A stretch of DNA of 64,000 nt from Agriotes lineatus (lineage: Eukaryota; Arthropoda; Insecta; Coleoptera; Elateridae). Position numbers and translations under genes: made by a program. The DNA lies in the NCBI GenBank assembly GCA_940337035.1, contig OW679203.1:80057061-80121060 (forward strand), given 5' to 3'. The notes beneath the pieces were generated by a model. The model had not been told where the DNA came from. It saw only the letters and a list, made by a program, of their open reading frames with translations, and did no database searches. Of this stretch, positions 1 through 12,990 are shown one piece after another; position 1 is the stretch's first letter, and every line of letters begins with the position of its first letter.

Positions 1-106
1 ACACGTATCACAGTCAACTCTGATCACGGATTTAAATAAACACCCGTTAGAAATTTGCATAAATATGGCGGCGGGGGTGTGGCTTAGTTGTATTGTCGCC
101 ACTGTC

Positions 107-115
107 TATATAAAG
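107..115 (+). promoter_or_regulatory. TATA-box-like site downstream of a GC-rich CACCC-type motif
   Basis: TATATAAAG lies about 25 bases after a G-rich stretch (GGGGGTGTGGC, near 73-83) that resembles a CACCC/KLF-type site on the other strand. The pairing looks like a core promoter, but no exon or reading frame follows, so it may belong to a transposon or be chance. Confidence 0.2.
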
Positions 116-387
116 GCACTGTATATTAATTCACACTACAATGCCACCTATACAACAAATGCTTCATTATTCGAACCAAACGTACAACAGGTTAAGTTGC
201 AAGCAATGACGATTTGATATTCCATAAAGCATCTCCAAATCAGTGTTTAATGAGTCGCAGGCCTAGGTTTCAGGATTAAAGGAAATATATATTTGCGGAT
301 CATCATCATATGGATGGTAATTGGAATTGTGTTAATTCCTTAGAGAATGTTGATCCATAAGTTGCAAATAGTATACTAGCACCAATA

Positions 388-490
388 TACCGGGTGTCAA
401 CGAATTTATTAGACAAGTCATAACTTCTAGAGTATTAGGTGTATCAAAATGAGATTTGGTATACTCGTAGCTAAATGGTATAGGGAGAGG
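388..490 (-). mobile_element. Truncated copy of a short TACAGGGTG-family repeat
   Basis: This stretch is close to the reverse complement of 1021-1117. Shared blocks include GGGTGTCAAC, TTATTAGACAAGTCATAAC, a block around AGAGTATTAGGTG, and TGAGATTTGGTAT. It lacks the outer end present in the other copy, so it is truncated. It encodes nothing. The family is a small non-coding element, possibly a MITE. Confidence 0.6.
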
Positions 491-932
491 ATAGGTATTA
501 TGCATCTTGGCTATCCATGGCACACTTGACAAAAGAAAATAAGTTATTATACAGTATTTTGCTAAGAAATATTTAATTTATGAGCTTATTTTTAATCCAA
601 TCGCAAATAAATTAGTATTGTTAGATTGGCCAAAATATCCTCTTTTCGGAAAGTGCTTGTCAAAAAAGGGTCGCCATTTAAAAAAAAATAGTTAGACACG
701 AAAATGTTATTTTGTCAACTTGTCTTATTCCTATCTATCATACTAATCACTAAAACTTTGCGATTGTAATTTTCTGACATCACCTGAGGTCCTTAGATTA
801 GTTTGCGTCCAATCATGGCCACCTAGATGCAATACTAAAAGTGTCTCTAAAAAAATCAAGTAGGCTTAAAAAATGTCTAAAATGTCACATTCTGATCGAG
901 AATTGTCTCAGAAATCCAAAAATATAAAAATA

Positions 933-1132
933 TACAGGGTGTTCCATTTGAAAATTCGAAACCGGAGCCATTTCCGGTAAAACTGGAAGTGACCAGAAAG
1001 TGAAAAATATGCGAAAACTCTCCTCCCCCTATACCATTTGTTCATACCAAATCTCATTTTGATATACCTAATACTCTAGAAGTTATGACTTGTCTAATAA
1101 AATTGTTGACACCCCGTTACGGAACACCTCTA
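933..1132 (+). mobile_element. Short non-coding element with TACAGGGTGTTCC end (MITE-like)
   Basis: The left end reads TACAGGGTGTTCC. The right end, read on the other strand, is TAGAGGTGTTCC, giving an imperfect terminal inverted repeat around a body of about 200 bases. A truncated, inverted copy lies at 388-490. There is no coding capacity. Ends of this kind are common in small DNA elements of insects. The superfamily cannot be fixed from these two copies, though mariner-like is plausible because the element may begin at a TA. Confidence 0.55.
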
Positions 1133-1655
1133 GATATTGATATGATATCGTTCCACACGTGAAGAGGTGGCATTAGAAAATAAATGTTATCACAATAAGG
1201 TTGTTTGTTCATAAACGTTGCTGGCATTAAAGAAAGTCATGCGAACAAAGTATGGCCTTATGTAGGTATTATCTTCAAACAGGCTTATTATTGTAAAAAA
1301 TACAAATTCACACAATTTTAAATAAACTCTTATAAGTAGTAGTAGTTACATAGACAATGTAAGCTGCGTTACACAGCATTACGGTAAATTCCTGCAATTT
1401 CAGTTCTGCCCGAAGAAAATGGGGTTAGATTTGGCAGTCAAGCAAATTTTACCAGCAATGTTTATTTTGTACGAACACATTGAACAAACATTCGAGTATG
1501 GATCATTGTAATATATTTGGCAAGCCATAGCAGAGAGTGAACGCTTAAAAAGTAATTATGTGCTCACTATAAACTAACAATGCCTGTTAAACTATGTGAG
1601 AACATACATTGTAAAAAACGATTAAACAATGGACAATAGCACCGGCGACATGAGT
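1133..1655. other. AT-rich stretch, nothing recognised
   Basis: I see no open frame of note, splice-bounded exon, RNA gene or repeat match within the window. Confidence 0.5.
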
Positions 1656-1659
1656 GCCT

Positions 1660-1840
1660 TTTTTTCCTACCGACTACCGTTGCCCCCCGGAACTTTAGGG
1701 GGCGCGGGCGTCACCTAAACCTAAACCTTAATTAAGTGAAAATCTAGACCGCCCGTGCCGGGAGTTGAACTCTCAACCGCTCCGGCCCGAACGATCACGA
1801 TTTTCACTGTGACCTTGGCGGGATAGCCTAGATAGCTGTT
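1660..1840 (-). mobile_element. tRNA-derived SINE-like repeat (family 2), copy 1
   Basis: Read on the minus strand, this carries a pol III B-box-like AGTTCAACTCC, then an AATTAAGGTTTAGG block, TGACGCCCGC, a G/C-rich stem and a short A-rich run. A related copy lies at 9465-9590 on the plus strand, and the AATTAAGGTTT block recurs near 12855. No convincing A box is present at normal tRNA spacing, so the tRNA origin is inferred from the B box and family structure. Confidence 0.45.
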
Positions 1841-4800
1841 TGGGACATTTGATGTTGTGTCGTTGACTTAGAACCGATGCCACCTGATTTTTGGGCCGAA
1901 TGGTTGTCGGCAGCTGTCAGGTTGACGTCCCTAGCAAGAGAAAAGTGTGCTTAAACTCAGGCAAGCACTACAAGCAAAGAAAACATTTGAAATTGCAGTC
2001 ATAAGAACAAAATATACAACGTACCTGTTCCTATTTGCATTCAGGCATTAAAAATGACTTGAAGAAAAATTTTCATGTCTCTAATTCCACTAATGACATT
2101 AGTTGCAATTAAGAGCAATTTGAATAGTATAGGGTTGGCAAATTTCCATGTTTACATAGAGAATCACGATAATTTGAAGAGATATAGAAGAATTAACTCC
2201 CCATCCTCGATTTGTTTTTTATGATAGAAGCTTAATGGTAGAAACAAAAATTGGCTATGTTTTCCTTTTTGTTTTCCACAACATATTTGTGAAGGAAAAT
2301 TATCATAACTTAGTATACCATTCACAAGATTCTCTTTCCTTTTCATTCGCTTAAAGGTCGACATACGTTTGTATTTATATGGGTAATATTTGCGTGATGC
2401 CAGAACCTCATGTGCTGTAGATTTCGGTATGCCATTTTGAACAACTGTTTTAAAAAGGTAGGTTTTATTAACTCATTTATGCACTGCGATTTTTACCTAT
2501 ATTTACCCATAAGTGTCTGCAAGTAGATGGATGAGGTTACCTTATCTTTGATACTGGTTTAAGTACATTTCAGTAGTTGTGATAAAATTCTTGTGCACAC
2601 AATGTAACATCACAACATGTAAAATGTATCATTGTTACTAAGAGGTTCCAAGACAACAAAATCATGTAATAATAAATTACCAATTAATTTAAGATTTAAA
2701 CAGTAATTTAGACTTGATTTATTTATTTAACAATTTTTCTATTTAACAGATAAGCTACGGACAAAATAAGCTTAGTGTCAATTAAAAACAAGCAATTCCT
2801 GATATTGCTATTTTCTAAAGTTTAGAACCGATGGCCTAACTTGATAAGGTAAAAATTATTTTATAATTTTTTTGGCTATTAACGTTGTATTACATATCAC
2901 AAATTATACAGTTTTTTTAATTGTGAAAAGAATTCTCTCCTCAAAAGCCTAATAGCCAATCATAATCGAAGTAAGAAAAAAATTATATTATTGTAACTTA
3001 ACTACAACAGTTTTCAAAGTCGACTTCCTCTTAAAATAGAAGAATTATTTAATCAAATCGAAAAGTCTAAAAGTTCCTATTTTCGCTACAGCGCCTGAAC
3101 TACGTTAAATCTCCAAAATGTATTTATGGGTTTGGTACAACTCTACTAGAGTAGTACGAAGACGATGTCCGAGTTTGCGAGCATCTAAGCACGGCGCGGC
3201 GTAGCTCCACCGAATTTCCCCCAGAAAATGGACTAAATAATTACTCCTAAAAGGGTTATAAAAACAATGTTCGGTCAGATTCAGAGTGAATACAGCTCTA
3301 TCCAAATGAACAGCAGCCCCAAACCCCCGAGGCTTAAGTCTAGCAGCCTGTATCCAGTCGACCTTCCAGTCGAACTCTTTTATTACGAAGCCGCCGCCAT
3401 GTTTGACTGATCGAGAGTTTTTGCCAGAGCCGGACCAACCCCGAGATCAGCTTCTCTCCCAGATGCGAGCCACCGCAGTCCGAACTCACTTGAATCAAGC
3501 CATAAGAAGCTTTTCAGAGCAGGATACCCCACCTTATTTGGAAATCCGTCGGCCAACGGCTCCGTATATACGCCCCCAAATGGAAACTTTCAAACTCCAG
3601 TATATAGTAATCGAACCAATATACGTAATTTAACAGAGGTGTTCTTCCTCTAACAATCGAAGCAATAAACGAACTCTGGTATCTGGCTACCCACAGGAAC
3701 TTGTATGCCAAAAGTCAATTTAAAGACCCCGCTCCGGCGTCGCAGCATCACTGCCAATGTTACTTTTAATGAAAAAATAACAGGCTTTATAATCGGGTTT
3801 ATAATGTTAATCTATAATATTTTCCGTATGATACAGTCCTTGCAAATTTAGGGTCTTATTGTTCTCAGCACTAGTTTCACATATCTTTCCTTCCGACGAT
3901 AACAACGATGCTCTTTCCGGAATATTGTTTCTGATGCGTCGTGCTTATCCAGTCGGTTTGTACTGAGCAATACTGTCAATTACTTATTGTGTCCATACAA
4001 AGTTATTTCTCCTGCAAACGATACGTTATTTATGTGACCATATTCTTTGGTGAGGCTAAGACGCATGATCCAAAGTCAAGGTTGGAGATATATGGGATTG
4101 TGGTAGCCTGAAGACTTGTTTTGACTTCCAGATATAAGTATGGCATTTTCCACAAACCGTTGCTTAGTATCAGCGTAGATAATAATAAACCGCCTGCCGT
4201 TGGATTTGAGTTATGAGGTTGCATTAAAGCGTTTGTCCAAAAAATCTCTGTTTTGCAGAACTTTTGTTTAAAGTCTCAAGTTTCGTCTAATTTTACTAAG
4301 GGATTCGCGTCATCCGAATTTATATTCTGTAGACAACAGTGTAAAAAAGTTTAAATTGCCGAAGAAAAGTTATCTAAACCCAATATAAAATCTAATATCT
4401 CCAGATTAAATTTCTAAAGATGCACGGCTTATAGATTCAACTGGGTGTAGTGTCACTGATATTCTCAAAAGCCAAGCACGTAACAGCTAAAGCTTTGATT
4501 GCACAACGTTCACATTTACTTACAGGCACAGAAAAGGCTCACTACCTTTACGGTTGGGCACATACACTGTGCATAACGTGATATCATTGAAATATGTTAG
4601 GTGAATTTTTTAAAATCGTATTTAGAAGAAGAGCGCAGGATGCCGTTTTCGTCAATTTTGAATGGATGGACTATGCTGCTGCTGAGGGGGCTCTGCAAAA
4701 GCTCAAAAAATGTAATCCATGAAAGAATAGCAACATCTGGGACCAGAAGCAGACAATGGGCAGCACCGTATAAAAGGTTTGCAAAGTTGGGTCGCTCTCA

Positions 4801-5060
4801 CTACATCACGCCAGCATTTACTGTGATTATTTCCACAATGTTGTGCTTGTATACGTTTGCATATTAGGTTACTTTGTTAATTTACGCAGTATTTTATTTA
4901 TTGGCGTGTGAGTGCAGCAACAAGCTGTAAGCTGAGGGTTCTGGATAGGAATGATGAAAATCAAATAAATAACTGTTCGGTTCTTGTCTAGCTCGTTCCT
5001 AGCTGCAAGTAATTGTGATTTGTGGTCGTTTAAAGCACAGTTAAAGAAATAGGGACGGCA
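1841..5060. other. AT-rich intergenic DNA, no supported gene
   Basis: Short open frames occur at 2164-2364, 3403-3633 and 4601-4867. None resembles a known family, several begin at non-ATG codons, and none has splice or promoter context. Around 3380-3480 base composition is more balanced, and a Kozak-like GCCGCCATG at about 3393-3401 opens a frame of only three codons. Confidence 0.45.
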
Positions 5061-5079
5061 CAGCTGGGTATCTCATCAA

Positions 5080-5560
5080 GACTTGTCGCCGCCGCAGGAC
5101 CAAACCGCAGACCTTAAGCGATCCAGGAAAGCTTATTCCATTGTAGAGCACCCTCAGCCTCCCGAAGCGCATCCCTTATTTAGTATCGGTCCGGCTGGCA
5201 TAAATTATTAATCCATCATTCAGAACCGCCGCGAGAGCCTCAACCGTGTTTTGACCTGCTCCAAGCTGAATTTACGCGAGAATTGCAGAACAACGGCACA
5301 AAAGCACATAAAGGGTGCACGTGGAGGCGCATGCCCTGGTCTGGAGCACGGCCAACTTCGCGGACGACTTCTAGTAGTCCGCAGGAAACGCAGCGCGCAG
5401 GAAACGCCGCGAGTGGCGCGCTCTTTGTTCGAAGTCTTCGCCAGGCATGCATTTGAACTAATCCCGCTCATGAATTAGTAATGGAGTAGCGATAACGCTC
5501 CGTGGCGTTGTTTACTGGTTTTGTGCGTACGCTTGCACACGTTAGAGCTGTAAGATCAGT
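5080..5560. other. Local GC/CpG-rich patch
   Basis: Composition changes sharply from AT-rich to CpG-rich, with many CGCG and GCCGC words between 5340 and 5430. Three overlapping frames stay open on both strands here (5220-5478), as expected from high GC rather than from coding. It could be a small CpG-island-like promoter, an old transposon piece or a lost exon. I recognise no product. Confidence 0.3.
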
Positions 5561-8500
5561 GTTGGCTGTGGTTCTGGGGGTTTGCTGAATGTTTTTAAAA
5601 ATTGGAGCGTGATTGTGATTGGATACTTATTACCCGTTTCGATGTATTGCTTCGATTATAAAGCGTTATCTGTGTATTGATGTACTTAAAAAATACTTTT
5701 GAAAGGAAATTATAAATTTATTATTAAATGAAGAAAACTTCCAAAACTTTTCCGATTATTGGACTATTGCGTAACTTCTGGTGTATTTATGGAACTTTTT
5801 CAAATTGAAATTTAACAATAGCATAAGATCATTATCCCCTTTAAACGTAAATATTGAAGTAGCTATCAAGATGGTTATGAAAAAATAGTGACATAAATAC
5901 TAATAACCATTGCGTTTCAGTTTCCTGATGAACCCGGTTGGAAAATTGCGGTAGGAGTGGCAAATCCATGTAGATTAGCAATTTTGGTTTATGGTATCGG
6001 ACGGATTACATAACTAGAATCCCCATACTTTTTGGGACATCAACCCAGAGTACAGATTTCATGGTAACACAGATACTTATGAGAAAGGCATACTTCTAAG
6101 GGTTGTTATTCGTACGCCTCTAAGGATAGAACGTGTTCACAGATGATGGTCTATAACGCGGATAACACTGTGTTACTATGGTGCGTGTACGTCGGATTGC
6201 ATTTCCACTTAATAAGGGGTTCCAAGTTATATCCATTTATATTAATAATCTGTCTTAGAAAGTCCAAATCTAACGGAGTCCCAAACGATATGATAAACTT
6301 TACTAAATAGGCCTTAGCAAACAATGAAATTTATACTTTCCTGGACGTTGGTTTTTAAAACTTTCCACAGATAGAACTTGAAATGTGAGTTTTTTAATAT
6401 TATGTAACCTATGAAGTCGCAAATAATCACAAAAAATCTATGTTGTAGTTGCAACGGCTTAGATATCTGTATTCTCTAATAGGTATAAATTATTTGCATT
6501 TAGACATGAATAAAGCTTGAAAGTAATTTCAGGGTTAAGTTACTCGTAAATTTCAAAAAGCTAACATGTTGCAGTATTGAAACAGCTCTGAAATGGCTAA
6601 AAATCCAAAATAAGTTTAAATATCACCACATTAAAGTATCTCAAAGAAAAAACTTATAAGAAAATTGAATTGACTAATAAAAGCAAGAAGGCGACTGTTA
6701 ACTCTAAAATTCAAAAGGGCTCATTTTTCTTGTTAAAAGCATCGTTTTTATTATAATAAACGTATCACTGTCTGTATATACAAGGTATTTGATATTGCAT
6801 ACTTCTAAATATAGTACTTACCACAAGGGGAGGAAATGTAATTCTAATTTACTTTCACAAATATGAACGATTAGACAACGGCGATTTGAATAAACAGATA
6901 TTTAAAAAAATATTTTCAAAACCAACTGGATTATCTTCGTACATCAACTGGTATAATGTATAATATAAATTATTAGTCAGCGAGCAAAAATCAATCTGCA
7001 AGCAGATTTTTAGAAGCCATTATGGATTCAACTGACCTTCTTGCATGTTAAGCCCAATGCAGTGCTACTATGCCTTCTACTTCATTTTATTCAAAAATTA
7101 TTCGAAAAAGAGCTTGTCTACTGCTTACTTACTTATCCCATGACCTCTTCTATCGTAGGTGCATACTGTGGAGGCATTGTACTGGCAGGTTTTTTAATAT
7201 TTGACAGTTCGAACATGTATGTCCTGTTCTGTATATGTACCTCACGTAGTAGTTTCTGGGGTAAAATTTTATGAGAAACCCTTTTTTAATTGCAAGCTGT
7301 AAATGGAAGCTATTGCATTTTGCCTCTATACATTTACCAGTAAATCTTTTACAAATCAGAAGTAATAAGTATGTTACAAGAGCTTTGATATTTATCTTTC
7401 GATATCGAAATCTTTGAAGCAAAGATAAAACTTGAAATTAACCTTAAGAGAAGAAAATCTAATTAATTGGTAAATATCCGGCTCATTTTGCGGCATTAAA
7501 GCGAACCTGAAAAATTTAAAACGCTAAATGTTGGGAATTGTTATTTTTAACATTAAACTATGCTTTAAAAGTATTTAATACATATTGTGATTGTTCAGAG
7601 ATTTGCTATATTATCGTTAACGGGTCCGTGTCTGTATACACAAATAAATTACATTTTGTATTCCTAAATGTAGCAACTTTACAAGAACGCGGAGTATATT
7701 TAGAAATTTTTATTCATAAATGTAGGCGTTCAAATAACGGTGACCTGTTTAAATAAATTATATTTTTTTTTATTAAAAAATAAATAAACGACGGGAGCAT
7801 CTTCATGCAATATCAATTACTGTATTTCAAAAAAGTTGTCTGTAAAGCAAAGGAAAGGAAATTAAATTCTAAAATATTATAAACGAGTCGGTGTCTGTCA
7901 AAACAATTTCTTATTGTTTTTCTCTAAACGTAAAAACTTCAACAACAAAATGAAGTACAGTTGTAAGTTACCTTTACATATGTAGGCTACTTGTCTAAAC
8001 ATATATTTAAAGAAAACTTATTTAAAAACTGGAAGGTTTTTCTATGACGTCAACTGCTGCGTTGTGTAAAGTACAGACACTGTTTATTTTATTATGAATG
8101 AATCGATATCCGTCTAAGTAAAGAAATTACTATTTTGTACCCTTAAATATATCGAAACCTTTTTAACGGGATCAAGCAATGGGTACTAGACTACACAAAT
8201 AGTTAAAAAACCTTAGCAAACATTAAATGGAATGTCCGTCTACATCAATTATTGCTGTTTTAGGTAAATTTTTATTAGTGGAAGGAAAATTATCAATCTT
8301 AAAATACACTTTGGCACCCATAATTTTCCAATTCAAGCAATTTTGAGCCAACTGCATTTTATCATTAATTTTAACAGCCAACTGCTCGAAAAAGATGCTA
8401 ACTTATTGTTATTGTTATGATGCTAATTCGCAAATCCTTTCCTTGCGAGCGGTAAATAGAAAATAGAACTATTGTAGTTTGTCTTTAACTATTCGCCAGT

Positions 8501-9460
8501 ATATTGCTTATAAATATCTCATAGTTTTCATAAGCACCATGTATTTTAAAAGTTTGAAAAAATTCTCCAAAAAAAATATAAAAAGTACACCAACGTTTCC
8601 AGAAACAATCTATTCTAACCATATAAACAAGAATTTTTTTCCGATATTGAAACAAAACCTGAGGTAGTCAACATACGAAAAGCGAAATTAAGAAAGAGTC
8701 TAATTAATTGCAACATGTGGCACTAAAAATAGTGAGTAGTTTTTAATACTAAGAACTTTATTATATTACTATAAATGAGTCTGTATCTGTATAAGCAACT
8801 GAATTGTTATTTAGCATATCCGAACGTGTTAACCCTTAAAAGGGGCTAAAACCTATTTGTAATTTAATTTGATAGATATATATTTTGAAACAGCGGCGAT
8901 CAAATTCATATTAAAAGAAATGAGTAAAGAAACTAAATAACTAGGGACTTTATATAACATCTACTGCTCTGTTAAAACAATATATGTTTACTAAATCTGA
9001 GAACGAAAGGTTCGCTTTTGTAGTAAATTTTTATATAAGCCATAATAAACTTAAACGACTTTCTTGCAGTTCAAACCAGCTTTAGTCCAACTAAGCTTTC
9101 ATTTTTATTTTATAGAAAAACGATATACCAAGAAGCTTCAATTATTGTCCCTAGTTTTTTTGCTTTTAACAGAAAGAACGCTTCCGTGCTGTGATTTTTT
9201 TGTATTTAGGCAGTAGTAGATGAAAAAGACATATAATTAGACGTAAGTTGTAAACAGAAGGTGTTCTAACTTAGTTTGCCAGTAAATTTTTTCGGTTTCT
9301 TGGTTTTCAGCTTCAACTGCAAATTTTTTTGATAATAAGATATATGAAGTATGAGATGAATACTGTGCAAAATTGCTCTCATCTCAGGTGTGAAAATCAA
9401 AAGTAGGTAGAGACTATCTGAAAGCACTTTCAGAGTTGGAAAAATTTGTTCTGATTTTGT
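5561..9460. other. AT-rich intergenic DNA, nothing recognised
   Basis: This is long AT-rich sequence with many stops in all frames. Open frames are under 90 codons, of low-complexity composition and without family resemblance. No RNA gene or clear repeat end was seen. Confidence 0.45.
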
Positions 9461-9464
9461 AATA

Positions 9465-9590
9465 GGCTCCGGTTTTCAGTTACTTAAGGAATGATAGTTT
9501 AAATGACGCCCGCAACCCCCTGATGTAATGCGAAAGCGGTTCCAAGGGGAAACGGTAGAAGAGCTTAGGGAAAAAGGGTGTCGCAAAGGG
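9465..9590 (+). mobile_element. SINE family 2 fragment, copy 2
   Basis: The order TTTTCA-TTACTTAAGG, then TGACGCCCGC, CCCCCT, GGTTCC-GGGG and AACGGTAG matches the minus strand of 1660-1840. The tRNA-like head is not recognisable. It is non-coding. Confidence 0.45.
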
Positions 9591-9599
9591 AGATCTAAA

Positions 9600-12190
9600 A
9601 AATTCCGCGTTGTCAAATATCGATATCAATTGGCATGTAAACTGACAATATAAAACAAATTTGTTAGGACGCGGGTATGGGATAATTTGGGGAAACTTTC
9701 AGGTAGAGGCCGGTACAATAACTTAAAAAATTGCTTTAAGCTAGAACATATTGCTATAAAAGCAATTTTGGTGTCAAATTAGAGATCTGACTGCAGAAAA
9801 ACATATCGAAAAAATTCTCTTGAGCCAATATAATTTACGACTGCGATAATGAAAAAATGGCAGACGTTTTTGGTTTCTTTAGTTTTTTTTTCATATGTGT
9901 AATTTTTCTAAAGAGGGGAAGGAGTCTTTTACACCACACGATGTCACCGTTATTGTTAGGATGATTTTAATGAATTCAATTATTTCTAGAATTAAATTAA
10001 TGGTTGTGAACCAGTTGATTTGAGTGTAATTTATTTGCAAGTCCTGGTGATTGCAAACGTCTGTCAGGATAATTTTATGCAAAATTACTGGATGCAATTT
10101 ATTTTTAAAGAATCCAACAATTTCTGATATGCCAGATTAACGCAGGACACATAGTTCAGCGTCTCCAAGAGGACTCTTTATAGCTGTGTTGAACCTAGAT
10201 TCTAAACCATTAAAACAGAAATGCTTTCATCGTATCGTTGGAGAACTTATTCTTATACCTATCAATATAGAATCATCTAATGTTTATGGTTTTTGCTGAT
10301 TTTACGTTGTTCCGTTATTTAAGAACGTCGATAACAACTTCCAATTGTGCGACAGTTTACTTAAAAAAATAATCAATTATTTGTGATAAATATTTCAACG
10401 CTTTAACTCCCCTAATAAATATCTCGACTAAGAATGCTTGCATGCATAAATCCCGGCACAATTCACGTACGTAAGTGCATTTCTTGTTAGCGCAATTTTT
10501 CCACAACTGGACCACTTGTCGCTGGAACTACAACCATCTTCTGTATGTATCAAATTACCTATTAATACCAGAGCCTCTGAACTGCTGTATAACACTAACT
10601 TGCGTCACTCAAACTTTAAATGACTTGTGTGTGGTTCACACACGAAGGCAACGGGGCTGTAGGCTTTGGTACCACTCAAACGGTTGAAGTCGCCAATCCC
10701 TCAGAACTTCACAAATACACCATTGGGAGTGATGCAAGTTACGCGTCTGCTCTGTACATTAAAACATTTACGTTCACCGGACACGAAAATACTGTCTTGT
10801 AGCACCCACAAACATTTATAGGCAACAATTATTTACTACAAAGCTTTCAGGCGCTTGCATTTACTTCGGCGTAAACACAGCTCAGTGGGGACCGCTTAAA
10901 TGAGTGCCGCTCTGGACACCTCCGGCCTAAGTCAAAAATCCCCGTGTCCCGCGAACAGACTTAGAAGTTGCACTTATCGCTGCATCCGCGAAATCATGCT
11001 TTGCTGCACAGGGTCAGACTCACACTTTTTGTAATGCTGTATTCCAACGTTTAAGTCTAATTAACCATAAAAGAGCGTGGAAAAACAAACTGGCTACGTA
11101 GACAAACCATACAAGCAAAAAAGCTAGATACCGATTTCACCGGAAGTAAAATGCCTCGTTTGATGCTTTAAAGTGGCACGCTTTAAGCCGTGAACGTTTT
11201 AATGACAAATTGATCAGAAAATCGCTACCTTAGTTGCCGTACATTTTAAAATAATTTAAAATTAGCCATATCATGACATTCCTTGCCAATGTAAATAATA
11301 TGAAAAATAGCAAATTTGAAAAAATTTAAATTAAATAAACTGAGGCGTTTCGTCGTATAAACAGTTTTTTAGACGTGGCATGCTGTCACCTTTTCAGCTC
11401 TTAGGATTTTATATCACTCGGCTGAAAACCGTCTGTTCTACACCCTCGATACATATATAACTATTAGCAGTAGTCGTATTCTTGCTTGTGCCATCTCACT
11501 TTTTTTTAAGTTAATGCTTGCAATAACTTTTACATTCTGCTTTACTGCTAAAGAAGCCACAAATTTGATTTTTAAATGAAAATAGTGATTTTGGAATTTC
11601 TGGTTGGTTTTACGCTATGCGCCCTTGAATGCATCTGTACTTCCTTTAGCGCCCAAGCTGGGTGTTTTAATTTCACTCTCCCTTAAGTAATTGTAGCAAA
11701 ATGGCAACGACTCGACTGCCCAGATCAGAGAAGCATATTTAATGTTAATGCTAATACATCATAATATAGTGACACGCACACAGACGCGAAAATACGCACA
11801 AGCCTGATAACGCCTTTAATGTAAACTAAACAATACTCTAAAGACAACAGCGCGTTTTCTTTGTTTGTAACTAGTACAGGGCCGAGTCCTCCTTACAACA
11901 CCTGCACCCATGAATTTGCAGCCTCTTTTCTATAACAGGCAAATTCCACATAACTCATTCTGAGACGTTCAGCTTCTGGTATTCACCTATTCAGCACTAG
12001 CTTAAGATTAAGAGGTATTTCGAAGCTTCTTTACGTTTTGTATCTGATAAATCCGCGTAACGTTTTACTATTTTATATTTAATTTGCTCTAAGTAGAAGT
12101 AAAACATTTTCTTAATTGCTGTAATTCCTTTGGATTTAGTTCTAAAAAGAAAGAACTCTTAAAAAGCAGCATCTTTTCGATAAGATTCGA
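9600..12190. other. AT-rich intergenic DNA with one unexplained 60-codon frame
   Basis: The frame at 10620-10802 has a varied, protein-like composition, but I cannot assign it to any family and see no splice signals or promoter around it. The rest shows nothing recognisable. Confidence 0.4.
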
Positions 12191-12397
12191 GGAGCAGCAT
12201 GAACTTCTGTTTAATTCAAATTAGTAAAAACTATTTTAGCTTATTGCTTCTTTCGTAAATAAATAAATTACCATTTTAGTTAACAAAAGTAATATAATAA
12301 ACTAAACATATACCATTAAAAACGAGTAGAAACCATTACCGTGATACTAACGCGACTGCGGATTTAGTAGAAGTCCAATATAGCAGACCCCGGAAGA

Positions 12398-12654
12398 TTG
12401 GGTGGCCGGCTGGTAAAGCGGCAGCTAGTAGGTTCAAGTCCCAAACCAAGACATTTATAATATCTAACGATCTCCGGCCATCATACTAACACCCTTGGTG
12501 GTCGTGACCCCTATGAGAGCATTCTTCCTCAATTCAATGGGTTAGGCTAGCCACCTACCCCGGCAGCAGCTTAGGATGGTTTATAAAACCACAGTCATTG
12601 TGTGAAGGTAAGAAGCTCTCAGCCAATATTAAGAGGAAGAAGAAGAAGAAGAAT
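12398..12654 (+). mobile_element. tRNA-derived SINE (family 1), fullest copy
   Basis: A pol III A box, TGGTAAAGCGG (12411-12421), and a B box, GGTTCAAGTCC (12431-12441), are both near consensus. The body contains GTGGTCGTGACC and GGGTTAGGCTAGCCACCTACC. The 3' end is a GAAGAAGAAG repeat (12631-12654). Only 9 bases separate the boxes, much shorter than in a tRNA, so the head has probably suffered a deletion. Partial copies occur at 31930-32095 and 33098-33226. The tail resembles that of the RTE-type LINE fragment ending near 29253. Confidence 0.7.
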
Positions 12655-12825
12655 AGATTTCGTAAAGATGGCTTAGAAATGGGGATTAATTGTTATATTA
12701 GTTACACAAGTCGCCAACTAACAAAGGCATGTTCCATGATAATGAGTCCTGTGTTCTTACAAATACTTCTCGCGAAAATTGTAGACTTCTTCCTGCTTAA
12801 TATATGTGCTTGTACCAACAATAAC

Positions 12826-12990
12826 ACCGAGTTCGGTGAATTAGTGGTTAGCACGTTGCCGTGGCCGTCTGCGCTAATTAAGGTTTTAGGTGGTTTTTCG
12901 GAATCAACAGAGTACCTTCACTGAGGCGAATGCCAGGGCGGTATTTCTCTAACTTTGCTGGCCTTGCTTCTATTCTCCACCCTTCTTTTC
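12826..12990 (+). mobile_element. Second tRNA-like SINE head and body
   Basis: TGAATTAGTGG followed by TTAGCACG (12837-12854) resembles a tRNA A box and D-arm. It is followed by TAATTAAGGTTTTAGGTGG, a block shared with SINE family 2, and a GC-rich segment GAGGCGAATGCCAGGGCGG. No good B box remains. Confidence 0.4.

Noticed and set aside
3390..3405. Strong Kozak-like GCCGCCATG
   Set aside because: It opens only three codons before TGA, so it is not a gene start.
12598..12924. 108-codon frame at the SINE tail
   Set aside because: It begins inside the SINE and its Lys-rich start is the GAAGAAGAAG tail, so it is a shadow of repeats.
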